Source of the DNA: an uncultured Collinsella sp.
GTDB taxonomy: Bacteria; Actinomycetota; Coriobacteriia; Coriobacteriales; Coriobacteriaceae
Length of the DNA: 7,232 nt
Assembly: GCA_958349325.1 (NCBI GenBank)
Contig: CATWCP010000054.1
Coordinates: forward strand, 1-7,232
Direction: 5' to 3'
Both the position numbers and the translations under genes were made by a program. Position 1 is the first letter of the stretch, and every line of letters starts with the position of its first letter. The notes beneath the pieces were generated by a model. That model saw nothing but the letters and a program-made list of their open reading frames with translations. It was not told the origin of the DNA and ran no database searches. Positions 1-6,102 of the stretch are shown here, piece after piece.

Positions 1-516
1 ACCTTTATCATGTGCTTTTGCATGGTGCTCTGGATGAGCATCTACAACGTTGCCCTGCAGCATGGGGCCATCAACGGCGAGGTCGTTGCCGCTGCGTGGC
101 TCGGCTTCCCCGTTGCCTACATTTTTGCCATGTGCTGCGACTGGTTCGTCGCCAGCCCGCTCGCCAAGGGTTTCGCCTTTAAGTACTTGGTCACGCCGGG
201 CAAGAGCTCGCCGCTTGCCATGACGCTCGCCGTCAGCTCCTGCATGGTCGTTCCCATGGTTATCATCATGTCGCTGTACGGTGCCTGCGAGGGTCTGACG
301 CACATGCCCGGCGGCATCCTTGCGAACCTGTATTCCGTGCCCGCGATCTGGATGATCAACATCCCGCATAATTTTGTGATGGCGCTGCCGTGGAACCTTT
401 TGGTAGCCGGTCCGATTTCCCGCTTCGTCTTCCGTCGCGCCTTCCCTGTGGGGACGGTTTTCGAGGAGGAGCATGCCGAGCTCTTGGAGCAGGCTATGGC
501 TCCTGAGTGCGAGTAG
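1..516 (+). CDS. DUF2798-type integral membrane protein, 5' end outside window
   Basis: The frame is open from base 1 to a TAG at 514-516, giving 171 residues. I treat it as 5'-truncated: the residues before the first in-window ATG (base 10) are hydrophobic and continue the first membrane helix. Four hydrophobic segments are visible (window residues about 1-19, 28-50, 72-93 and 106-137), followed by a charged, Glu-rich tail. The protein looks internally duplicated. Each half has an MSxY motif, and each ends in a Trp-hydrophobic-SP/GP segment followed by an Arg/Lys-Phe stretch (WFVASPLAKGFAFK in the first half, WNLLVAGPISRFVFRR in the second). This matches the DUF2798 family of small multi-pass proteins, recognised from memory. 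Its biochemical role is unknown, and neither the sequence nor the neighbours suggest one. It is separated from the next operon by a strong terminator, so it probably belongs to an upstream transcription unit. Confidence 0.8.
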   Translation, partial: TFIMCFCMVLWMSIYNVALQHGAINGEVVAAAWLGFPVAYIFAMCCDWFVASPLAKGFAFKYLVTPGKSSPLAMTLAVSSCMVVPMVIIMSLYGACEGLTHMPGGILANLYSVPAIWMINIPHNFVMALPWNLLVAGPISRFVFRRAFPVGTVFEEEHAELLEQAMAPECE

Positions 517-518
517 CT

Positions 519-570
519 CGCTTAGGGATCTGCTGAGCGCGGGCGACTTGCTTGGTTGGAGCCCTAAGCG
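519..570 (+). repeat. 9-bp inverted repeat just downstream of the DUF2798 gene
   Basis: CGCTTAGGG at 519-527 is perfectly complemented by CCCTAAGCG at 562-570, with a 34-base loop. It begins 3 bases after the stop codon. No T-tract follows, so it is not a canonical intrinsic terminator. It could be a 3' mRNA-stabilising stem or chance. The bases between it and the terminator (571-682) contain no coding or RNA feature I can support. Confidence 0.35.
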
Positions 571-682
571 TGGATAGCTCTCTCGGCGACATCGCGGGCG
601 TGAGCGGTGCGCATGACCGGAGGGCCCGTGCTGCTCCGTTGCCCGACGTGCTAGCGCGCAGAACAATCTGTTGGTGCATTCG

Positions 683-715
683 GCGGCTGCTGAAGCGTTT
701 CGGCAGCCGCTTTTT
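683..715 (+). terminator. Strong Rho-independent terminator
   Basis: GCGGCTGC (683-690) pairs perfectly with GCAGCCGC (703-710). The stem extends inward by a T-G wobble and GAA/TTC to about 12 base pairs, closing on a GCGT tetraloop (695-698). Five T residues follow directly (711-715). It lies about 165 bases after the DUF2798 stop and just before the operator/promoter of the giant gene, so it insulates the two transcription units. Confidence 0.85.
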
Positions 716-727
716 ATACGGAGTTTA

Positions 728-748
728 AATACAACAGTCTGTTGTATT
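728..748. promoter_or_regulatory. Perfect 21-bp palindrome, probable TetR operator
   Basis: The arm AATACAACAG (728-737) is followed by one central base (T738) and then its exact reverse complement CTGTTGTATT (739-748). Symmetry stops at both ends (727 and 749 do not pair). The length, one-base centre and A/T-rich outer arms are typical of TetR-family dimer sites. It sits about 50 bases before the start of the giant gene and just upstream of the extended -10 element, covering roughly -44 to -24 relative to the expected transcription start. Binding there would block RNA polymerase. The obvious candidate ligand is the TetR protein encoded as the second gene of the same operon. The palindrome is seen directly; the pairing with that repressor is inference. 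Confidence 0.75.
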
Positions 749-756
749 ACGTAGAG

Positions 757-765
757 TGGTATATC
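757..765 (+). promoter_or_regulatory. Extended -10 promoter of the giant activase-tetR operon
   Basis: TGG (757-759) directly precedes TATATC (760-765), giving the TGn extended -10 pattern with 4 of 6 matches to TATAAT. No good -35 hexamer lies 16-18 bases upstream. That is compatible with an extended -10 promoter, and the -35 region is taken up by the palindrome. Transcription would start near 771-772, leaving a leader of about 26 bases. This is a pattern match only. Confidence 0.5.
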
Positions 766-797
766 TCTAGCGGGAAAAATGCGAGAGACGGAGCATT

Positions 798-3700
798 ATG
801 GCGTTGCTAGTAGGACTGGACGTAGGGTCGACGACGACCAAAGTTTACGCGATGCACGAGGATATGACCGAGGCGTGGTGGGGATATCGCCGCCACGGGG
901 CGTGTCAGACAGCGAGCGTGCGCGCCATGCTCGGCGAGCTCGCCGAGCGCTTTCCCCATGAGTCACTGCGCGTTGCGGTGACCGGCTCGGGTGCGCGCGA
1001 TATCGCGACCGCGCTGGGCGCCTCGTACGTTCAGGAGGTGGTCGCCAACGCGCTCGCGATCAGCAGGTTCTATCCGCAGACGCGCTGCGCCATCGAGCTG
1101 GGCGGCCAAGACGCCAAGATGATCTTCTTCCGCACCAACGATAAGGGAGACATCGAGGTTGCCGACATGCGCATGAACGGCTCGTGCGCAGGCGGTACCG
1201 GTGCATTTATCGACGAGATGGCAAAGCTCATGGGGGTCGGCACCGAATCGGGCGAGTTCGAGCAGCTCGCAAGCCGGGGAACGACCGTCCACGAGGTCTC
1301 GGGCCGCTGCGGCGTGTACGCAAAGACCGATATCCAGCCGCTGCTCAACGAGGGCATTCCTACCACCGACCTGGCGCTTTCGGCGCTTCACGCGGTCGCC
1401 CGCCAAACGATCGGCGGTCTGGCCCAGGGTATCGACATCGAGCCGCCGGTAATCTTCGAGGGCGGTACGCTCGCCTACAACCCCACGCTGGTCCGCGTGT
1501 TCCGGGAGCAACTGAATCTATCGGACGATCAGGTTATCGTCCCGCGCGATCCGCAGATCATGGTCGCGCGCGGTGCCGCCCTGTCGCTGACCGACATGTT
1601 CGCATCGTCCCAACCGATCGACCTTCCCGACGCTTTTGTCCGGCTGGATAAGCTCGAGACGGTCGCGCCCGCAAGCGGGGAGGGACGTCTTGCCCAGCCC
1701 TTTTTTGCCACACCTGCCGAGCAGGCGGATTTTACGGCACGCCATGGCAAAGAGACGCCGGCAAAGGGTCCGGATGCGTATGCGCCCGGAGAGACGGTGC
1801 GTGTGGCGCTCGGTATCGATTCGGGGAGCACGACGACCAAGTTCGCCCTGGTCGATGAGGCGGGTGAGCTTGTCGATTCGTTCTACGCGTCTAATAACGG
1901 CAGACCGCTCGACGTCGCCCAACAGGGTCTTGTCAGCTTGAAGAACCGCTGGGAGACAGCGGGAGTCACGCTTGCGATCGATGCCGTGGGCACCACGGGA
2001 TACGGCGAGGAGCTTTTCGCGCGCGCGTTCCACGCCGACTACCATACGGTCGAGACGGTCGCGCACGCCCGCGCCGCGTGCGCATGCGTTCCCGATGCGA
2101 CCTTCGTGCTCGACATCGGCGGACAGGATATGAAGGCCATCTGGCTCAACCACGGCGTGCTGACCGATATCGTCGTCAACGAGGCGTGCTCTGCGGGCTG
2201 CGGCTCGTTCCTCGAGGGTTTTGCCAAAAACCTCGGAATAGCCGTTGAGGATATCGCGACCGAGGCATTTTCGTCCAAAGCCCCCGCCGTTCTCGGCAGC
2301 CGCTGCACGGTGTTCATGAACAGCAGCGTCGTTTCCGAGCAGCGGCGCGGTAAGGGTCCGGGCGACATCATGGCCGGTCTCTGCCGTTCGATTATCGAGA
2401 ACGTGTTCACCAAGGTCATTCGCGTTTCAAATCTCAACCGTCTGGGCGACAAAGTCGTCGTCCAGGGCGGCACGTTCCGAAACGACGCGGTGCTGCGCGC
2501 ATTCGAGCAGTATCTGGGCAAACCCGTCACGCGTGCGCCCCACCCGGGGCTGATGGGCGCTATCGGTATCGCCCTGCTCGCGCGCGAGGAATGCCGCAAG
2601 GGCGACGCCGGCACGTCGTTTATCGGGCTCGATGCCGTGGAGCGCTTCGAGCATCGCGAGTTCGGCGGCGTTACCTGCCGTCGGTGCAACAACCGCTGCC
2701 AGCGCGCGGTCGTGGCATTTGGCGACGGCTCGCTTTACGTCACGGGCAATCGCTGCCCGCGCGGCGGCGCCATCTCATGGGATGAGCTCGTGCGCGAGGT
2801 TCCCGCGGCGGAGGAGCTGCGTCCGCAGGGTGCTTGCGAGGCACAGGCACCCGGCACGGGGCGCGACCGGACCGCGGCTGCCCCCAATCTCTTTGTCGAC
2901 CGCGAGAAGCTGCTGTTCGAGTCGTACCCCACGGTTCCCGTCAGCGGGGGGCGCGATGTCACGATCGGCATTCCCCGTGTGCTCGAGTTCTGGGACACCA
3001 TGCCGTTCTGGTCGACGTTCTTCAGCACGCTCGGCTTTAAGGTGCGCGTCTCGGGACGCAGCACCAAGGCGATGTACGAGCGCGGTCTGGCGCACGTCAC
3101 ATCCGACACCGTGTGCTTCCCGGCCAAGCTCGTCCACGGGCACATCCGCAATCTCGTCGACGCCGGCGTCGACCGCATCTTCATGCCCATCATCACGACG
3201 GTGCCCACCGAAAACACCGCCTCTACCAGCGAGTGGATGTGCGCCGTCGTAAAGGGATACCCCTACGTGATGCGCAATTCCGATAACCCGGAGGAGCGTT
3301 TCGGCGTTCCGTTCGATACGCCGCTGTTCCACTGGTACGACGAGGGCGACCGAAACCGCCAGCTCAAGGCGTGGTGCAAGGAGACCTTCGATATCGATGC
3401 CGACCTGGTTGCCAAGGCGACCGAGCAGGCGGACCGCGCGCAGGAGACGTTTGAGAACCAGCTGCAGCTGCGCGGCAGGCAGGTGCTCGAGAACGTGCGC
3501 GAGGACGGCGGCTACGCGGTGGTGATCGCTTCGCGCCCGTACCACAACGACCCGCTGGTCAACCACGGGCTGCCCAAGCTCTTCTCTGAGCGCGGCATCC
3601 CCGTGCTGACGCCCGATGCGGTGCCGGGGGTCTGCAACGTCGATCTTTCCAACAGCCGCATCGACATCGTGAACAACTACCATGCGCGCATGCTGTCGTG

Positions 3701-5237
3701 CGCGGTCATCGTCGCATCGACGCCCGAGCTCGAGCTCGTGCAGATGGGCAGCTTCGGCTGCGGCCACGATGCGTATCTCACCGACGAGATCGCGCGCATG
3801 ATGGGCGAGATGGGCTCCAAGGTTCCGATGATGATCAAGCTCGATGAGAGCGACGTCGCCGGTCCCATGGGCATTCGCGTGCGTTCGTTTATCGAGTCGG
3901 TCAACCGTCGTCGCGCGGAGGAGCGTGCCGAGGGCGCCCGGGTGCACGCGGTCCATCCGCTCGACGACCCGTATAAGGTCAAGTACACCAAGCGCGACCG
4001 GCACGACAAGATCGCGCTGGTCCCCAACACCTCCCATGCGTTCTGCAGGCTCATGACCGCGGCGATGCGCAATCAGGGCGTGCGCGCCGAGGCCCTTGAT
4101 ATCGGGCGCGAGGATGCCATCCGCCTGGGCAAACGCTATGTGCACAACGACATCTGCTTCCCCGCGCAAATCGTGATCGGCGAGGCGCTCGCGGCACTCG
4201 AGAGCGGTAAGTACGACCCGCACGACGTCGCCGTGGTGACTGGCAAGTATATCGGCGACTGCCGCCTGACGCACTACATGCCCCTGCTGCGCCGCGCGCT
4301 CGACGACGCGGGATACGACTATGTCCCGGTGCTCACCAACGACGACGTCGATGCCCACAATGCGCATCCGGGCTTCAAGCTCGGCCTTGGCCCGAGCATC
4401 CAGATCGCCTACGGTCTTCCCATGATCGATGCCCTCGAGGCCATGCTTAGGCGCATCCGTCCCTACGAGCTCGAGAAGGGCGCGGCGGACGCTGCGTTCG
4501 ACCGCGCGCTCGATGAGGTTATCGAGGGCATGGAGCGCTCCGGGCTGAGAGGCCAGGCGACGGGCTTCAAACGCGCGCTTGCGATCATGGACGCCGTTCC
4601 GTACGACCGCTCGAACCCGCATCCGACCGTTCTCATCGTGGGCGAGTACCTGCTCAATTTCCATCTCGGCGCCAACCACGAGATCGAGCGCTACCTCGAG
4701 GACAACGGGCTCGAGGTCATCGAGGCGCGCATGACCGACGTGATCCGCAAGACCTATTTCTACAAGCATGCGCAGTCGCGCGAGTTCCACGTCGACCTGT
4801 CGCTGCCCGAAAAGGCCTGGTACGCCACGGCGGACAACCTGTTCGAGCTCGCGCACGACCGTTGCGACCGCCTGGGCGCGGCGAGCCCGCTCTACGAGCC
4901 GCCGACGCGCATGCCCGAGCTCGTGCGCGCGAGCGATAAGATCCTGCACCATACGTTCGATGCGGGCGAGGGCGTGCTGATTCCGGCGGAGATTCTCGAG
5001 CACGCCAAGCGCGGCTGCCGCAACTTCGTGATCCTGCAGCCGTTCGGGTGTCTGCCCAACCATGTCGTGGGGCGCGGGCTCATCCATGCGCTCAAGGAGC
5101 AGTATCCCACGGCGCAGTTCCTGCCGCTCGACTACGATCCCGACGTGAGCTTCGCCAACGTGGAGAACCGTCTTCAGATGCTCATCATGAACGCCAAGGC
5201 GCAGGGGTGCGGTGAGGCGCATGGCGAGACCGCGTAA
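798..5237 (+). CDS. Giant fused 2-hydroxyacyl-CoA dehydratase activase/reductase (BadF/HgdC x2 + DUF2229 + HgdB-like), possible plasmalogen synthase
   Basis: A 1479-residue cytoplasmic iron-sulfur ATPase with no signal peptide or clear membrane helix. The ATG at 798 is preceded by GGAG (790-793) and puts the first phosphate-binding motif at residues 6-15 (GLDVGSTTTK). ATPase domain 1 (about 3-260) has ELGGQD at 100-105 and cluster cysteines C130 and C171. ATPase domain 2 (about 335-600) has GIDSGSTTTK at 339-348, DIGGQD at 439-444 and C464 and C503. In HgdC-type activases two such cysteines per subunit hold a [4Fe-4S] between two subunits; here both halves are on one chain. A C-x2-C-x3-C motif (C627, C630, C634) plus C653 follows. 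A DUF2229 region starts near 720 (C773, C815, C988) and a second reductase-like part runs from about 1071 (C1120, C1155, C1418). Known activases feed ATP-driven low-potential electrons to a dehydratase or reductase; here both seem fused. No dehydratase subunits lie nearby. From memory, similar fusions make plasmalogens in anaerobes (PlsA in Clostridium perfringens). Domain calls are firm; the substrate is inference. Confidence 0.93.
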   Translation: MALLVGLDVGSTTTKVYAMHEDMTEAWWGYRRHGACQTASVRAMLGELAERFPHESLRVAVTGSGARDIATALGASYVQEVVANALAISRFYPQTRCAIELGGQDAKMIFFRTNDKGDIEVADMRMNGSCAGGTGAFIDEMAKLMGVGTESGEFEQLASRGTTVHEVSGRCGVYAKTDIQPLLNEGIPTTDLALSALHAVARQTIGGLAQGIDIEPPVIFEGGTLAYNPTLVRVFREQLNLSDDQVIVPRDPQIMVARGAALSLTDMFASSQPIDLPDAFVRLDKLETVAPASGEGRLAQPFFATPAEQADFTARHGKETPAKGPDAYAPGETVRVALGIDSGSTTTKFALVDEAGELVDSFYASNNGRPLDVAQQGLVSLKNRWETAGVTLAIDAVGTTGYGEELFARAFHADYHTVETVAHARAACACVPDATFVLDIGGQDMKAIWLNHGVLTDIVVNEACSAGCGSFLEGFAKNLGIAVEDIATEAFSSKAPAVLGSRCTVFMNSSVVSEQRRGKGPGDIMAGLCRSIIENVFTKVIRVSNLNRLGDKVVVQGGTFRNDAVLRAFEQYLGKPVTRAPHPGLMGAIGIALLAREECRKGDAGTSFIGLDAVERFEHREFGGVTCRRCNNRCQRAVVAFGDGSLYVTGNRCPRGGAISWDELVREVPAAEELRPQGACEAQAPGTGRDRTAAAPNLFVDREKLLFESYPTVPVSGGRDVTIGIPRVLEFWDTMPFWSTFFSTLGFKVRVSGRSTKAMYERGLAHVTSDTVCFPAKLVHGHIRNLVDAGVDRIFMPIITTVPTENTASTSEWMCAVVKGYPYVMRNSDNPEERFGVPFDTPLFHWYDEGDRNRQLKAWCKETFDIDADLVAKATEQADRAQETFENQLQLRGRQVLENVREDGGYAVVIASRPYHNDPLVNHGLPKLFSERGIPVLTPDAVPGVCNVDLSNSRIDIVNNYHARMLSCAVIVASTPELELVQMGSFGCGHDAYLTDEIARMMGEMGSKVPMMIKLDESDVAGPMGIRVRSFIESVNRRRAEERAEGARVHAVHPLDDPYKVKYTKRDRHDKIALVPNTSHAFCRLMTAAMRNQGVRAEALDIGREDAIRLGKRYVHNDICFPAQIVIGEALAALESGKYDPHDVAVVTGKYIGDCRLTHYMPLLRRALDDAGYDYVPVLTNDDVDAHNAHPGFKLGLGPSIQIAYGLPMIDALEAMLRRIRPYELEKGAADAAFDRALDEVIEGMERSGLRGQATGFKRALAIMDAVPYDRSNPHPTVLIVGEYLLNFHLGANHEIERYLEDNGLEVIEARMTDVIRKTYFYKHAQSREFHVDLSLPEKAWYATADNLFELAHDRCDRLGAASPLYEPPTRMPELVRASDKILHHTFDAGEGVLIPAEILEHAKRGCRNFVILQPFGCLPNHVVGRGLIHALKEQYPTAQFLPLDYDPDVSFANVENRLQMLIMNAKAQGCGEAHGETA

Positions 5238-5910
5238 GGACGCCGATGCGCCCGATGCACGCACCCGTATCATCGAGGCGTTTTGGGAACTCATCGAGAA
5301 CAACAGCATCTTCGAGCTGTCGGTTGGCGAGGTGACCCGCGCCGCCCAGTGCAATCGCGGAACGTTTTACTACTATTTTCACGATTTCGATGAACTCGTC
5401 GCCATCGCCATAGCCCAGCTGCTGCAGGATAACGAGCTCATCACCGATGCCCTCTGGCATTTTTCGAGCGAGGGCGACCTTTCGGCGTTCGACCGGCGCG
5501 ACGTCCGCTGCCTGCTGTGGCGCATCGTCATCACCATGAGGGCGGGTGCCGCCGAGCAGGTCGTGCAGGGCATCCATACGATCATCATCGACCGCGTGAG
5601 AGAGATCGTCCACCCCGACGGAGAAGAGCTCAAGGCAGATTCGAGCTTTGCGGTGGGCTTTCTGGTCTCGGGCATCATGGGCTTTGTGATGGCGGTCGGC
5701 TTTGCCCGGGAGGGCGGCGAGGAGATAGACCTCGAGCAGCCGGGGGACAGCGCGTGCGCGTACCTGAGGGCGGTCGCCATGCAGACGGTGGAAACGGTCG
5801 CGCAAGTCGAGGGCGTCGATACATCCGAGCTGCTCGAACGCGTCTCCAAGGAGGCCGATGCCTATCGCGCATCGCGTGCGACGAGTCCCGACGTGGTGAA
5901 AGACGTCTAG
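5221..5910 (+). CDS. TetR/AcrR-family transcriptional regulator
   Basis: A 229-residue protein with an N-terminal TetR DNA-binding domain at about residues 12-60. It shows the family signature: an ARTRIIEAFWELI first helix, then SVGEVTRAA, then NRGTFYYYFHDFDEL (residues 45-59), which forms the recognition helix and following turn. The C-terminal part (about 61-229) is the variable ligand/dimer domain; a hydrophobic helix near 145-160 (FLVSGIMGFVMAV) could line a pocket for a greasy ligand. I chose the ATG at 5221 because it gives the common MARPRK opening. An in-frame GTG at 5212, with AGGGG upstream, would add three residues. Either start overlaps the preceding stop codon (17 or 26 bases), so translation is probably coupled. 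Co-transcription behind the giant enzyme, plus the palindrome upstream of that operon, suggests an autoregulating repressor. Its ligand cannot be read from the sequence; a lipid or acyl-CoA would fit if the enzyme makes plasmalogens. Confidence 0.92.
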   Translation: MARPRKDADAPDARTRIIEAFWELIENNSIFELSVGEVTRAAQCNRGTFYYYFHDFDELVAIAIAQLLQDNELITDALWHFSSEGDLSAFDRRDVRCLLWRIVITMRAGAAEQVVQGIHTIIIDRVREIVHPDGEELKADSSFAVGFLVSGIMGFVMAVGFAREGGEEIDLEQPGDSACAYLRAVAMQTVETVAQVEGVDTSELLERVSKEADAYRASRATSPDVVKDV

Positions 5911-5935
5911 GGTTTCTCTTGCGGGGCGCCCGTCG

Positions 5936-5963
5936 CGCATCGCGCGGTGAGTCCCGCGATGCG
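5936..5963 (+). other. Hairpin just after tetR, possible weak transcript end
   Basis: CGCATCGCG (5936-5944) and CGCGATGCG (5955-5963) form a perfect 9-bp GC-rich stem around a 10-base loop, starting 26 bases after the tetR stop. No T-run follows, so it lacks the second half of an intrinsic terminator. It may protect the 3' end of the operon mRNA or pause polymerase. Confidence 0.4.
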
Positions 5964-5991
5964 GTCATAACCTGCATTCATGTGAGCCGGG

Positions 5992-6020
5992 TTTATAGAT
6001 ATTCCTCCAGCTGTTAACAT
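5992..6020 (+). promoter_or_regulatory. Weak candidate promoter for clpC
   Basis: TTTATA (5992-5997) and TAACAT (6015-6020) are 17 bases apart, each with 4 of 6 matches to the sigma-70 consensus hexamers. This would start transcription near 6027 and give a leader of about 75 bases that contains the hairpin at 6044-6071. I saw no CtsR, HspR (HAIR) or ClgR-type operator in this gap, so the heat or stress control common for clpC is not visible here. Confidence 0.25.
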
Positions 6021-6043
6021 AGACAACCTGTGGGTAAAGAGAC

Positions 6044-6071
6044 AAAAGCGCCGCCGACGGGCGGGCGTTTT
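6044..6071 (+). terminator. Imperfect GC hairpin flanked by A4 and T4, terminator or leader attenuator
   Basis: AAAA (6044-6047) and TTTT (6068-6071) flank a GC-rich region where CGCC (6049-6052) pairs with GGCG (6064-6067) and GCC (6053-6055) pairs with GGC (6060-6062). One base is bulged on each side (G6048, G6063) and the loop is GACG. The short T-run makes it a moderate terminator at best. It ends only 31 bases before the clpC ATG. It could stop read-through from tetR, in either direction, or sit inside the clpC leader. Confidence 0.4.
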
Positions 6072-6102
6072 GATTTCGATGAACTCATGTAAGGAAACGA
6101 GC

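Noticed and set aside
571..682. Possible small RNA, T-box or riboswitch in the first intergenic gap
   Set aside because: I found short complementary pieces (for example CGGAG/CTCCG) but no recognisable conserved core of any known riboswitch, T-box or tRNA.
752..769. Short inverted repeat TAGAG/CTCTA around the -10 element
   Set aside because: Only 5-bp arms with an 8-base gap; too weak to separate from chance next to the perfect 21-bp palindrome.
779..961. 60-codon + strand frame starting just before the giant gene
   Set aside because: It overlaps the giant gene's ATPase motif in another frame, is Arg-rich and resembles no family. The ATG at 798 has the better-supported product.
2775..5354. 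Very long open frame (859 codons) on the minus strand inside the giant gene
   Set aside because: It is antisense to a gene with clear domains along its whole length. G/C-rich third positions remove stop codons from the opposite strand. Its translation is low-complexity (rich in Arg, Val, His, Leu, Glu) and shows no recognisable domain.
5185..5940. 251-codon minus-strand frame opposite tetR
   Set aside because: It is antisense to a well-supported TetR protein and has no motif or plausible promoter; it is a composition shadow.
6011..6031. Half-site-like CTGTT and ACAAC sequences upstream of clpC that recall the operator
   Set aside because: The order and spacing do not reproduce the palindrome and only short 5-base matches remain, so I do not call a second TetR site there.
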